This document shows, one piece after another, positions 15,658 through 25,490 of a stretch of DNA of 64,000 nt. The DNA lies in the NCBI GenBank assembly GCA_002428995.1, contig DIYJ01000006.1, positions 62,001 through 126,000 on the forward strand, in the 5' to 3' direction. Source of the DNA: Flavobacteriales bacterium UBA6057 (GTDB lineage Bacteria; Bacteroidota; Bacteroidia; Flavobacteriales_G; Salibacteraceae). The translations under genes and the position numbers were made by a program. Positions within the stretch are counted from its first letter, which is position 1, and every line of letters begins with the position of its first letter. The notes beneath the pieces were generated by a model. The model ran no database searches and was not told the origin of the DNA. It was given only the letters and a program-made list of their open reading frames with translations.

Positions 15658-16608
15658 ATGGATAAGAAACAAGAAGACCTCCTTGCACGCATTCAGGAAA
15701 AGTATGAGGCGATAGGTCAGGATCAAATGACACACCTGGAAGGTTTGGTACATGCCAAGCCAATCACTTACTGGGACTATATTCAAACGGATGCGTTGCT
15801 CAATCTTCAAACACAGCGCACTACGCTGAAAGATGAGATGGTCTTCATCATGTATCATCAAATCAATGAGCTGCTATTCAAAATGATCCTTTGGGAGATT
15901 GAGCAGGTGGCGACCCAAGAATCGCTCACTACGGCCTTTTTTGCCGAACGCCTTGGGAGAATCAGTCGCTATTTTGATATGCTCAGCTCTTCGTTCGAAA
16001 TCATGGGCGAGGGAATGGAGGTGGAGCAGTACATGAAATTCAGAAACACGCTGACACCAGCAAGTGGCTTTCAGAGCGCTCAATACCGCAAGATCGAGTT
16101 TGCATCAACAGAACTTATCAACCTCATTGACAATCGATTCCGGGCAACCATTGATCGCAACACACCCTTTCAACATGCCTTTGATCACCTCTACTGGCAA
16201 GCGGCAGGAAAGGATCACAAGACGGGTAAAAAGTCCACACTACTGAACCTCTTTGAGGAGCGCTATATGGATGACTTCATCGTGTTTATGCAGACGTACA
16301 ACACCATGAACCTTTGGACCAAGTTTAAGTCCCTGCCAGAGGCTGATCAGCAAAATGTGTCACTGCGCAATGCAATGCGTCACTATGACCACACAGTGAA
16401 TGTTCGCTGGGTGATGGCGCACTACAACGCAGCGGCCAAATACCTGGACAGTGGAAAGGAAAGTGCCGAGGCAACGGGTGGGAGTGACTGGCACAAATAC
16501 ATGCACCCAAAGTATCAAAAGCGGATCTTCTTTCCTGGCCTTTGGACAGAAGAGGAGCTGAAAAATTGGGGCATAGACAACCTGGACGGATATGAAGCCT
16601 TAATCTGA
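15658..16608 (+). CDS. kynA: tryptophan 2,3-dioxygenase
   Basis: 316 residues of the tryptophan 2,3-dioxygenase family in its Bacteroidota form. Visible family phrases are TYWDYIQTDALLNLQT, DEMVFIMYHQINELLFKMIL, TPASGFQSAQYRKIEFAST and, near the end, a His/Arg-rich helix (RHYDHTVNVRW) and an ATGGSDWHKYM loop corresponding to the tryptophan-binding GTGG region. The enzyme is a haem protein that opens the indole ring of L-tryptophan to N-formylkynurenine, the first step of the kynurenine route. No other pathway gene is adjacent. The ATG at 15658 is chosen over a TTG at 15628. Confidence 0.92.
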   Translation: MDKKQEDLLARIQEKYEAIGQDQMTHLEGLVHAKPITYWDYIQTDALLNLQTQRTTLKDEMVFIMYHQINELLFKMILWEIEQVATQESLTTAFFAERLGRISRYFDMLSSSFEIMGEGMEVEQYMKFRNTLTPASGFQSAQYRKIEFASTELINLIDNRFRATIDRNTPFQHAFDHLYWQAAGKDHKTGKKSTLLNLFEERYMDDFIVFMQTYNTMNLWTKFKSLPEADQQNVSLRNAMRHYDHTVNVRWVMAHYNAAAKYLDSGKESAEATGGSDWHKYMHPKYQKRIFFPGLWTEEELKNWGIDNLDGYEALI

Positions 16609-16965
16609 CTAAGGTCGTTTGAAGGTGAGTACTGACCCTCAAAGACGTTGGTAGTGATTCTGCCTACTGATTGTTTCAACGTTAGTTAGTGTTTAGGCTT
16701 GAATGCTTCCATGGATTCTTGATGTTAATGCAGATCATCGTTGATTTCTGATCTGTGTTGTCAACCAGATGTTCTACTAGGGTTTGTAAGTGTTTGTTAA
16801 TGAGTCTTTTGTGTGCTTTTGTGTCTTCGGGTTTATTGCTCTTTCGTTGTCAAATCTGAGGTTAGGAAATCCATTTTAGCTCGATCTTTATGGTATGTTA
16901 AAACTTTTTTGAGGGGTTTTGGCCTACGTGTAATTATTTGTTTTTGATATTCGTAGTCCCAAAAA
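16609..16965. other. T/G-rich intergenic region, no gene seen
   Basis: The 379-base gap between the dioxygenase and the LuxR-type gene is rich in T and G on the plus strand. I see no convincing ORF, tRNA or strong terminator. Its right end carries the direct repeat described separately. Confidence 0.5.
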
Positions 16966-17000
16966 GCACCCCAAATCACAATGTTAAATGCACCCCAAAT
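16966..17000. repeat. two direct copies of GCACCCCAAAT
   Basis: GCACCCCAAAT occurs at 16966-16976 and 16990-17000, a 24-base period, just before and across the start codon (16988) of the LuxR-type gene. It may be an operator for autoregulation; the second copy would then overlap the translation start. Confidence 0.4.
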
Positions 17001-17668
17001 TTTTAGAGAGCGCCTCCCCAAGGCGAATTGAAGTATCCGTTATACATACCGACCCCAAGATTCTGAACGAGTGTTCTGACGCTGTTCGACATCATAGCTC
17101 TATGAAGCTTGCATGGTCAGGCTCTCAGCAGTTATGGCTTGACAGCGCACATGTTGGAAATCAATCAGATGTGATTGTGATGAGTCTTGGAGACAAAGAA
17201 GCAAACCTTCTGGACCTTCTGGGCCACGATGGAGAAGACACTAAGATTATTGTCTACGATGTAGCGATTCCTGCTACTCTTGAGCATGCCGTAAGAAGAC
17301 TTGGTGTTGATGAATACGTCACCATCAAGGAGAACAATTCAGAAGAGCTTATTCGTTTGATTGAGCAACTTGCAAGCATTCAGCAAGATTCTGTGTCTGA
17401 ACGTTCGGAAGTAAGAGCGCTTCGTGATATTGAAGATGTCTCAGAGCGAGAGGCGGAAATCCTATACTTCATCTGCAACGGAGTTCCTCGAAAGGAAATT
17501 GCGAATAAGCTATTCATTGCCGAAACCACGGTGAAGTTTCACCTTGACAAGCTGAGAGAGCGCTATGAATGTCAATCTGTTTTGCAGCTGGCAATTACCC
17601 TGCACAAGCGCGGCTTCTTCGGGATCAGAGGCAGAATGAGAGGTCGGGGTTTGGGTGCAAGTCTTTGA
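16988..17668 (+). CDS. LuxR-type regulator with degenerate receiver domain
   Basis: 226 residues. The first 125 form a Rossmann-like receiver fold (IEVSVIHTDPKIL; QSDVIVMSLGD; TKIIVYDVAI; VDEYVTIKE), but the strand that normally ends in the phosphorylated Asp reads VIVMS, with Ser in its place, and the N-terminal acidic pair is reduced. The C-terminus (about 145-215) is a clear GerE/LuxR helix-turn-helix with SEREAEILYFICNGVPRKEIANKLFIAETTVKFHL. It is probably a phosphorylation-independent regulator. It sits 139 bases before the RHS gene on the same strand, making it a candidate regulator of that gene. A basic, Gly/Arg-rich C-terminal tail (GIRGRMRGRGLG) is unusual. Confidence 0.85.
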   Translation: MHPKFLESASPRRIEVSVIHTDPKILNECSDAVRHHSSMKLAWSGSQQLWLDSAHVGNQSDVIVMSLGDKEANLLDLLGHDGEDTKIIVYDVAIPATLEHAVRRLGVDEYVTIKENNSEELIRLIEQLASIQQDSVSERSEVRALRDIEDVSEREAEILYFICNGVPRKEIANKLFIAETTVKFHLDKLRERYECQSVLQLAITLHKRGFFGIRGRMRGRGLGASL

Positions 17669-17807
17669 TTGTTAGTGTCTTATTGATTCTTCTGAAAGCG
17701 TTCGACCTGTCTGTTGGTAAGTGAAAACTAACTAAAAGGATAGGGTCGCTTGCTTCGTGATCGGCTATTCTTGAACCCGTATTTGTCCTCATTGACTCTT
17801 ATGCAAT

Positions 17808-20800
17808 ATGATCATGAATAGAACCAACATTCTTTCTCTCGTAATCGCGTTTACTTTCATTCTGTGCTCAAATCTTAGTGCTAAGGATTATTACTGGGTA
17901 GCAGCTTCCAACGGAGATTGGGATGACGCGAATAATTGGTCGGATAAAGAAGCAGGCTCTGGCGGTTTTGGCGTTCCTGGAAGTGAAGATCATGCCTACT
18001 TCACGAAGCATTATTCAACGACTTGTACGTTGACGGATCAAATTGAGGTTGGCGGAATCACATTTCAGCCTGATTATTCCGGAGAGTTGGAGCAAGATGG
18101 TCATGATATGACCATCGGAACATTTGGACTCGACATTCAGTCTGGCACGCTGATGGGGAGCTCCGGAGACATTAGTATAGAAGGGTTCTTGAAGATTGGC
18201 GATGACGGGATTTTGGACGCTCCTGATCAGTTGATTTGTTATTCCGGCATCACTGCGACCGGAACATTCAATGAGCAGTCAGGCCTGGTAGTGATTGATG
18301 CCTCCAATGTGGGAGCCGGAGTCATAGGTATTGATATTGGAAGCTCTAATGGATTCTGGGATTTGAAGTTTACCAGCGAGTCCGCCTCCCAAACACCTGA
18401 AATCCGCAACACCGGAGAGTCTGCGATCTCTGTTTACAATGATTTCTCTGTCGCAGGAGACGGTAGGCTTCGTATTAACGGAGAGTACAACGTTGTTGGC
18501 GACATCAACCAAAGTCACACCAACAAAAGTGCTGGAATTGGTTCTGGGATCATCCGATTGGTGGGTGCCAGCGATCAGCATGTTACAGGAAGTGGTGATC
18601 GGGACAGCGGGCGTCTTCCAGTATTGGAGGTTAACAAAGCCTCCGGAACAGCATTCTTTCACTCTGTTCAGGTGATTTGCAAGGCCTTGGATGTCACTTC
18701 CGGAACGGTTGACTTTGATACCTACGGGGCAACACTGGTACTTCGTCCGAATGCACGAACAGCGCGCATTTCAGGATCTTTTACGCTTCCTGAACTGGAG
18801 TTCTATTCCACGAGTACAAGGAATCAATACAGGTTCAGTAATGGTACGGCTGAGGTGACAGGCAATCTGTACCTCAAAGGCAATCGAAACTTTGAGGTAT
18901 TAGAAGGGAATCTTGATGTTAGCGGTAATGTACACCTCGAGAACAGTGCGGACGGTTCTGGAGATGGTGTCATTCGTTTCATGGGTAATGGAAACCAGGT
19001 GATTCAAGGAGCTATTTCAGCGAATAATTCATCATTGCCCTCTGTGGTGATCGATAAATCAGAAGGTCTCCTTTATTTAAAAGACAATGTCAGCGTAGAA
19101 GGTAATCTGACTTATGTGCAGGGGGAGATTGAACATGAATACTACGATAACAGCTTTGCATTCACCGGAACAGGAGCCTCTCAGCGATTCACCAATGAAC
19201 ATCCATTTCAACCGTTGGAGTTGGAGACGGTCAATGTGAGTAGTTCTCCCGGTACGGTTTTGCAGCTCAACGGAGCACTGGCTGCTGCGAAGCTCTTCAC
19301 TCTTACCGCTGGCTGTACGCTCGACCTTAACTCTACGCTGACTGTGGAGGAAGGGCTTACAGTAGATGGTCAACTAAACAGTGGTAACGGTAGCATCGTG
19401 TTTTCAGGTACCGCGAATCAAGAGCTCAAATCTGCAGCTTCCATCGATTGTGAAAACGTATTCATTCGAAGCAATGCTCAGGTGATGCTCTCCGCCAATT
19501 TGGTAGTGAATGGTAGCCTTCACCTGGACTATGGATGGGTAGACCTCAATGGAAATGTTCTGCACATCAATTCAGAGGACAACGGAAGTGTAAATGTCGG
19601 TAACGCCTTTTTCATTGATCGAGTTGGCGGTGGAGTAGTGCGAAAGAATGTTGCACCCGGTGTTTCATTCAGCCTTCCTTTTGCGGAGACCGCTCTCGCG
19701 GAACCAATGACCTTCAGAGTCTACAATGATTTCATTAATAGCACAAAATTGGACGTTAGCTATTCTTCCAGCGAAATGCTCGAGGTTGGCTGGGCAGATG
19801 GTCTTGACTTCATCGGAAACGCGAACTACTGGGTAGAGGTTCCTAGTAAGGATTGTTATGATTACATGGTCAATTTCAGAACAGATGAATTATCTGTTTA
19901 CGGCCCACCCCAGATCTGGAGCGAGACTAAGACGGAGTTTATAAATATGGACGGGGAATCCTATGCTATAGCAGAAACCAATTTTGCTTTTGTAATCGGT
20001 CCTCTGCGTCCTATGATCAGTTCCTATATAGCAGAGAATTGTGATGATCCTATGAACTGGATCATGGTGAAGAACTATGATGCACAAGGGAATGTGATTT
20101 CTGCCGACAAACAATACTTCGATGGCTTGGGACGCAGGTCACAATTCCAGAAGAAGAACCTGGAGAAGAACAAGGTAATAGCCTCACAGGTCATTTACGA
20201 TATCTATGGTAGGCCTGCTATCCAGACGCTACCAGCAGTGAGCGGAACATCGCTTACCTACAAGACTGAATTTGTCCTTAGAACGGGAACGCTGGATGAG
20301 TATAACGTGAATCATTTTGATGTTGTAAGCACCCTTAATAATCCAGTAGCCGTTGATCAAACCACCGCGAATACGCTCGGGCATTACTACAGCAGTAATG
20401 GAGAACAACACATTGATGAAACCACCTATCCTTATACTCGGGTGCAATACGCGGCAGAACCAGGGGCCATACCCAAACGGGTTGCGCAACCTGGTGTCAC
20501 CCACCGTATGGGTAGTGGAAAAGAAACCTGGGAACACACCATGCCCGTCTACGATGAGTTGGAGCTGATCTTCGGCACCGACAAAGACTACTTGGTTTCC
20601 ATTCCAGCGGTGAATAAGTTCAGCGTCACTCAGCTAACGAAGAATTCGGGGATAAAGGGGTATAAAACCATCAAGATCAACGCTGAGGGAAAGACAATCG
20701 TCACCTATGAAAACGTGAGCGGAGCGGTTATCGCATCAGCTTTCTCAGGTTTGACGAGTTCTTGCAATACCCAAACAGGTAAAGCTTTCATCGACCTTGA

Positions 20801-23800
20801 TGGATGCTCTTCCATAGATGTACATATCCCTGAAGCGAACAAGAGTTCATTGAAAATCCAGAATGTTACCTATCAGTGGGGTGGTTCGCTTTACACATTA
20901 GCGACTTCTCAAAGGAGCTATCACATCTACGATTTGGTTACGAATACAGAATTGACGGAGGGAACAGACTTCACCCATAACACTTCCGGTGGCGCGGTTA
21001 CTTTCCTGTCGTCCTATGCTACTGGAGACCATTTCTTCAGGATTGAGGTTCAGTTTGCTGCAGGCGCAAAAGAATCAATCGAAGCCGTAGGTGGTGACTT
21101 CAACCCCGTGGAGACTACTTATGAACTGGATTACAGCCATTGGACCAAGTACATCCGCGATCACGCAGGTCAGATTCGCAGGATTGGCAAGCCGAGGTTC
21201 AATTCCTGTGATTTCAGCGGAAGTGCTGTTGTCTACGAAAACTACGACTATGATAACCGGGGCAATATCCTCGCCACCAATACAGAGGATGCGGGAACTA
21301 CTGAGTACATCTACAGCGATGCTGGTTTGCTTAGATATAGCCAAAACTCACAGCAACGAGCTGATGAAGAATTCACGTTTATAGATTACGATGAGTATTA
21401 CCGAATGGTGAAACGAGGAGTCTACAGCACCGATGATGGGACGTATCGCTTTGTTAATCACTATGGAACCGGCAGCTCAACCTATACTGGAACTGTCAGT
21501 GTGTTGAACATCGTCAATTCTCTGGTAACTCCGTGTACTGAAACTACCTGTTCAGAAGAGGTTTATTATGAGTACAACTCGGAATATCATAATCCCGAAT
21601 ATTCCGCCTGGGTGCACTCAGGCCAATACAACCCTCGATTTACCCTAGATAAACCGACTCGCACGAGGACTACGGATGGACAATCTGTTTACTATGGATA
21701 TGATCAGTTCGACAGGATTGTCTTTGAGATTCACTCTCTGAATGACAATGACATGCAGAGCCTTGAAACCAGCGCTCTGATTACAAGTGATGATAAATAT
21801 AAATCGATCGAGTACGTCTATGAACCTGCCTCTGGAACTTTGAAGGAGATGATTTTCCAACGATATGAGGCTTCCGAGCGTACTTGGCATTACCTCAGCC
21901 ATGATGCTGACATGCGCTTGACAAATTCAAGTGTCCACAACGGAAGTGGAGAAATCGCATCTGCTACCTACGAATACTACAGTCATGGACCTCTCAAACG
22001 GAACGTACTAGGTGAAGACCTGCAAGGATTGGACTATATCTACAACGCACGCGGCTATCTCAAGGCTATTAATCATCCATCTCTAAATGCAACCGATGAC
22101 CCTGGCGGGGATGGTGGTGCCATGAGCCCGGTGTTCGCTGATATTTTTGGGCAAACGTTGGATTATCACGCCAACGACTACCGTAGCAATGATAATTCCA
22201 TCATCTCAAGCATCAGCGTTGGAGGTAGGTTCGATGGATATATTTCAGCCATTCGTCACAATGTGACCTCTGCCTATGGTGCCAATGGACACAAAATCTC
22301 TCCGACTAATGAAACCATAATTGCAGCAGCCACAGATGAGGTAATGAATGTGTACGCATATGATGATTTAGGCAGACTGGCATCAAGCAATTTCCATATC
22401 TACCATCATACCAGTTCTACCCCTTCATCGAACACTTCCACCGCTCGTACTGACTATAAAGTTTACGGTTCAGCAGGCGGAGGAACTTCTATTGCATACG
22501 ATGCGAATGGAAATATCATTTCGTTGAATCGCAATGCCTACAACAGTGGAGGAGGAGACTACTCCATGGATTACCTTGAGTACAGCTATCCTTCTTTCCA
22601 AAACAGACTCTCCGGCATTGAGGATGTGGCGACTATTTCCAACGGCACGTTTGCGGATGATTTTGATGCTTCAACAATGCAATATTTCGCATACGACAAT
22701 GCGGGACGACTCAAGTATAGCGAGGCGGAGGGAGTGGATGAGGTATCATATTACCATACAAACTTCACCAAGCAAATCAAACACGATAACGGATCCTACA
22801 GTAACTATTACTATGCTGCGAGTGGTTCTAAGTACAAGGCGAAGCATTCGGGTGGCGGAACTCCAACAAACTGGGAGTGGATCATTTCAGGAGCCATGGG
22901 GCACACATTCGCGGTCAGCACCTATGATTATGCTTCCTCCACGTATGGTGTTACTGAACAGCCGGTGTATGGAGCAGAACGCATTGGAATCTACTATCCG
23001 GAAGCAGACGAAGTACACTATGAGATCAGAGACTACCGTGACGATGTTCGCGCCACCTTTAAGGAATCCGGGGTTACCTTGGAAGTAACCTTCTGGGCGG
23101 ATTACTATCCCTTCGGACATACCATGCCTGGTCGTTCTCTGAATGCAGGCGACTATCGATACGGCCAAGACAATACGGAACAGGCAATCAACAACACATG
23201 GCGTCACTATCCGCTGCGGATGTATAATCCTTTGATTGGTCAGTTTACTTCACCTGACCCTATGCATGCAGAGCATTCTCCGTACAATGGAATGGCTAAT
23301 AACCCGATCAACTTTACAGACCCTACGGGAGGTGTTCCTGAATGGGTGCAGAAGCTGGTTGACTTTGTCGGTGATTTGGTTGGATCGCTTTCTTGGGGAA
23401 GCGGTAGTCCAGGTGGAGGCGGAGGTGGTTCTCCAGATCCGGTTGATAACCTCGGTGGCGTTTCTGCTTCAAGTGGAGGTGGCGCCTCTGGCTCCTGGGC
23501 TGGAGACAATGGTGGTAGTGTTGGTGGTGTGCCTGGAGGTACATCCAAGACAGATTGGGGAGAGCCTAGGCTTCAAGGTGGGTTATCTGCAGCTTTTGAA
23601 AGCCAGGAGCAACTGAGCAGTTTGCTCAATGATCCATTGGCTGATCCTTATGTAAAAGGAACTGCTGCCTCCATGCAGACCGGCACAAACTTGTCGTATG
23701 ACCCTAAGTCAAGAGGCTATGACGGTTGGGGTGTGACTTACGACTTTGATTTTGGCAGGCTTTTCAGAGTATTCACAAAGTTTTGGGTGTCCATTGATCA

Positions 23801-24293
23801 TCTTGCCGAGTTCACGAACGCAGGTAATGTGACTCAAGCAAGTCTCCTGAACGGAGATTATGGACCCAAGGACGTGTTGAATTATGGCTTGGGTGGAGCA
23901 GGGCTGGTCATTAACCAGGTAACCGCTATGCTTGAGCAGAATAATAGAAACCTAAGCAGAATAAAGACGAAACAGTCGCTGAGAAATATCAAAGTCAACA
24001 ATCAGAGTATTGCGAAGCTGGGTAAGGCTGCCAAAGGGCTCGGCATCGCAGGCCTTGTGATCCAAGGAACTTCTGCTGGGATTGACTATTTCTCTGGAGA
24101 AGGAATTACCGGAGGACAACTCTTTGACATAGGTGTTACCGCTGTTTTAACCTTTGCCACTGTAACGAATCCAGCTCTGCTGGTTGGATTTGGTATCTAT
24201 GGTGTTCTGGACTCGCTGGGAGCCTTTGATGACATAAAAGATTATTTTGGCGGCAACGAGGTTGTAATTGAAGGGTATAAACGCGACCCATAA
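17808..24293 (+). CDS. RHS/YD-repeat polymorphic toxin-like protein with beta-helix N-terminus
   Basis: 2161 residues. Signal peptide (about 1-27); residues 28 to about 640 form an extended run of short strands resembling beta-helix passenger domains (GTFGLDIQSGTLMG, VSGNVHLENS); about 739-870 is a DUF6443-type segment (YFDGLGRRSQ, YDIYGRPAIQTLP); about 1130-1760 carries YD repeats; and 1766-1841 is the RHS-associated core (YYPFGHTMPGR, RMYNPLIGQFTSPDP, NPINFTDPTG). After the core comes a Gly/Ser-rich linker (about 1860-1915) and a 250-residue variable tip with hydrophobic stretches at 2076-2095 and 2105-2138. RHS shells encapsulate C-terminal toxins, so the tip is likely the toxin, perhaps membrane-active. 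The ATG at 17808 was taken; the one at 17814 is equally possible. Confidence 0.85.
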   Translation: MIMNRTNILSLVIAFTFILCSNLSAKDYYWVAASNGDWDDANNWSDKEAGSGGFGVPGSEDHAYFTKHYSTTCTLTDQIEVGGITFQPDYSGELEQDGHDMTIGTFGLDIQSGTLMGSSGDISIEGFLKIGDDGILDAPDQLICYSGITATGTFNEQSGLVVIDASNVGAGVIGIDIGSSNGFWDLKFTSESASQTPEIRNTGESAISVYNDFSVAGDGRLRINGEYNVVGDINQSHTNKSAGIGSGIIRLVGASDQHVTGSGDRDSGRLPVLEVNKASGTAFFHSVQVICKALDVTSGTVDFDTYGATLVLRPNARTARISGSFTLPELEFYSTSTRNQYRFSNGTAEVTGNLYLKGNRNFEVLEGNLDVSGNVHLENSADGSGDGVIRFMGNGNQVIQGAISANNSSLPSVVIDKSEGLLYLKDNVSVEGNLTYVQGEIEHEYYDNSFAFTGTGASQRFTNEHPFQPLELETVNVSSSPGTVLQLNGALAAAKLFTLTAGCTLDLNSTLTVEEGLTVDGQLNSGNGSIVFSGTANQELKSAASIDCENVFIRSNAQVMLSANLVVNGSLHLDYGWVDLNGNVLHINSEDNGSVNVGNAFFIDRVGGGVVRKNVAPGVSFSLPFAETALAEPMTFRVYNDFINSTKLDVSYSSSEMLEVGWADGLDFIGNANYWVEVPSKDCYDYMVNFRTDELSVYGPPQIWSETKTEFINMDGESYAIAETNFAFVIGPLRPMISSYIAENCDDPMNWIMVKNYDAQGNVISADKQYFDGLGRRSQFQKKNLEKNKVIASQVIYDIYGRPAIQTLPAVSGTSLTYKTEFVLRTGTLDEYNVNHFDVVSTLNNPVAVDQTTANTLGHYYSSNGEQHIDETTYPYTRVQYAAEPGAIPKRVAQPGVTHRMGSGKETWEHTMPVYDELELIFGTDKDYLVSIPAVNKFSVTQLTKNSGIKGYKTIKINAEGKTIVTYENVSGAVIASAFSGLTSSCNTQTGKAFIDLDGCSSIDVHIPEANKSSLKIQNVTYQWGGSLYTLATSQRSYHIYDLVTNTELTEGTDFTHNTSGGAVTFLSSYATGDHFFRIEVQFAAGAKESIEAVGGDFNPVETTYELDYSHWTKYIRDHAGQIRRIGKPRFNSCDFSGSAVVYENYDYDNRGNILATNTEDAGTTEYIYSDAGLLRYSQNSQQRADEEFTFIDYDEYYRMVKRGVYSTDDGTYRFVNHYGTGSSTYTGTVSVLNIVNSLVTPCTETTCSEEVYYEYNSEYHNPEYSAWVHSGQYNPRFTLDKPTRTRTTDGQSVYYGYDQFDRIVFEIHSLNDNDMQSLETSALITSDDKYKSIEYVYEPASGTLKEMIFQRYEASERTWHYLSHDADMRLTNSSVHNGSGEIASATYEYYSHGPLKRNVLGEDLQGLDYIYNARGYLKAINHPSLNATDDPGGDGGAMSPVFADIFGQTLDYHANDYRSNDNSIISSISVGGRFDGYISAIRHNVTSAYGANGHKISPTNETIIAAATDEVMNVYAYDDLGRLASSNFHIYHHTSSTPSSNTSTARTDYKVYGSAGGGTSIAYDANGNIISLNRNAYNSGGGDYSMDYLEYSYPSFQNRLSGIEDVATISNGTFADDFDASTMQYFAYDNAGRLKYSEAEGVDEVSYYHTNFTKQIKHDNGSYSNYYYAASGSKYKAKHSGGGTPTNWEWIISGAMGHTFAVSTYDYASSTYGVTEQPVYGAERIGIYYPEADEVHYEIRDYRDDVRATFKESGVTLEVTFWADYYPFGHTMPGRSLNAGDYRYGQDNTEQAINNTWRHYPLRMYNPLIGQFTSPDPMHAEHSPYNGMANNPINFTDPTGGVPEWVQKLVDFVGDLVGSLSWGSGSPGGGGGGSPDPVDNLGGVSASSGGGASGSWAGDNGGSVGGVPGGTSKTDWGEPRLQGGLSAAFESQEQLSSLLNDPLADPYVKGTAASMQTGTNLSYDPKSRGYDGWGVTYDFDFGRLFRVFTKFWVSIDHLAEFTNAGNVTQASLLNGDYGPKDVLNYGLGGAGLVINQVTAMLEQNNRNLSRIKTKQSLRNIKVNNQSIAKLGKAAKGLGIAGLVIQGTSAGIDYFSGEGITGGQLFDIGVTAVLTFATVTNPALLVGFGIYGVLDSLGAFDDIKDYFGGNEVVIEGYKRDP

Positions 24294-24987
24294 TTTGAAA
24301 AACGAAGAATACAATATTGAGCTGAGCAGTAAGGGAGGGTTTATTACTCGTTTGTTGCTTGCAATGCTTCTCCCAATTCCTTTAATCGCAGCCGCAGCTT
24401 GGCTTGACATTGCTCCGGTTTTGGGAATAGACCCCAGGTGGCTGGCGCTTATTTATCCCTTGGGGCTTTATCTGACGCTGCACTTTACTAAATCACTCTC
24501 GAGAGGCACAGCGCTAGTGACCTTGTACGTGGACCGATTGGAAATAAAACAACAAATGGCTCTTAGAAGAAAAGAGGTAGCGTTTGAGGCTCAATTCGAT
24601 GATATTGATGGTTACCTGATTCAGCACGAACCCTATTTCGTTTTGTTTCGAGTTGTACGAAGAGACGGAACTAAAGTGACCCTCAATAGAGATCATCAAA
24701 ATGCAGATGAATTCTCAGAGTTTATTGAGGATTTTGAGTCTAGAATCGATGTTTGGAATACAAAACATAAGACTGAATTGCAGATTCGACAGCTTGAAGG
24801 AACTTATGGGTCTAAGTTGGCCGTACCTAGTGCTATAGTCTTGGTCATATGCATGCTGCTAATTCCAGCTTTGCTTTGGTTTTACCAAAGGAGCCCGAAT
24901 TGGGGAGCGCTAGCCGCGCTCTACGGTGGAGGAATCTTCTATGTGTATCAAGTTTTTATCCGCTATCGGGCAAGGCAACAGGTTTAA
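24268..24987 (+). CDS. four-helix membrane protein, putative immunity protein
   Basis: 239 residues from TTG at 24268, overlapping the RHS gene by 26 bases. An alternative TTG at 24295, directly after the RHS stop, would remove nine residues; no ATG is available before residue 33. Membrane helices lie at about 26-45, 57-75, 184-206 and 212-231. The middle (about 76-165) is a soluble strand-rich part ending in a helix (DEFSEFIEDFESRI), reminiscent of bacterial PH domains. I recognise no named family. Its position immediately after a polymorphic toxin-like gene, and a membrane topology matching a hydrophobic toxin tip, suggest an immunity protein; this is inference. The gene looks more AT-rich than its neighbours. 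Confidence 0.6.
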   Translation: MKGINATHNLKNEEYNIELSSKGGFITRLLLAMLLPIPLIAAAAWLDIAPVLGIDPRWLALIYPLGLYLTLHFTKSLSRGTALVTLYVDRLEIKQQMALRRKEVAFEAQFDDIDGYLIQHEPYFVLFRVVRRDGTKVTLNRDHQNADEFSEFIEDFESRIDVWNTKHKTELQIRQLEGTYGSKLAVPSAIVLVICMLLIPALLWFYQRSPNWGALAALYGGGIFYVYQVFIRYRARQQV

Positions 24988-25059
24988 GTACAAATTGGTC
25001 ACCAGCAGAGTTCAAGCACAGGACTGTTCTGGTTTAGTGTTCTGACGCTGTACTTCCTA

Positions 25060-25272
25060 TTGAATTATTATGAATTCGTTCCTGCACTATGCAACAAGTT
25101 TGTAGTGCTTTTAGGAGCTTTCATCCCACGGATTATAAATCACGTATTCATTGTTCGGTCGAAGCGCTTTTTAAAGTATCACTTTGATCTGAACATTCAA
25201 GGCGGATCGGGTGTCATCAGCTACGTAGGATTGACCACGGCCTTCATCATATTGGTCGCAAATATGAATTGA
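25060..25272 (+). CDS. possible small membrane protein or fragment
   Basis: A 70-codon frame starting with TTG, in the same reading frame as the putative immunity gene whose TAA is 72 bases upstream, with no further stop between. It contains hydrophobic stretches (KFVVLLGAFIPRIINHVFIV; GLTTAFIILVANM). It could be a short second immunity-type gene, a decayed 3' part of a longer membrane protein, or chance. No family recognised. From 25273 to 25490, between convergent genes, there is no further gene; an imperfect nested hairpin (TCGATT..AATCGA) is present at about 25303-25331. Confidence 0.25.
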   Translation: MNYYEFVPALCNKFVVLLGAFIPRIINHVFIVRSKRFLKYHFDLNIQGGSGVISYVGLTTAFIILVANMN

Positions 25273-25490
25273 GCTAAACTAGCTGAGTAGCACGCAACAC
25301 TTTCGATTGAATAAGATGATCTTGAATCGACCAGACATTCCTCAGAAGGAAGGACTCGAAAATGGCTTGATGAGAATTTCTAAGTCTTAACGCTGCTAAT
25401 CTTGCCTGAACAAGCCGGTTAATCTGCGCGTTGATGAGGAGCTGTTTCGTTCGTCTTGGCTATTGTATTAGTGAATGGAGCGTTATGCAT

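Noticed and set aside
16833..17021. Minus-strand 62-codon frame with a repeated WGAF phrase
   Set aside because: The repetition comes from the GCACCCCAAAT direct repeat; no other support.
23240..23548. Proline-rich minus-strand frames
   Set aside because: They are the antisense of the Gly/Ser-rich linker in the RHS protein.
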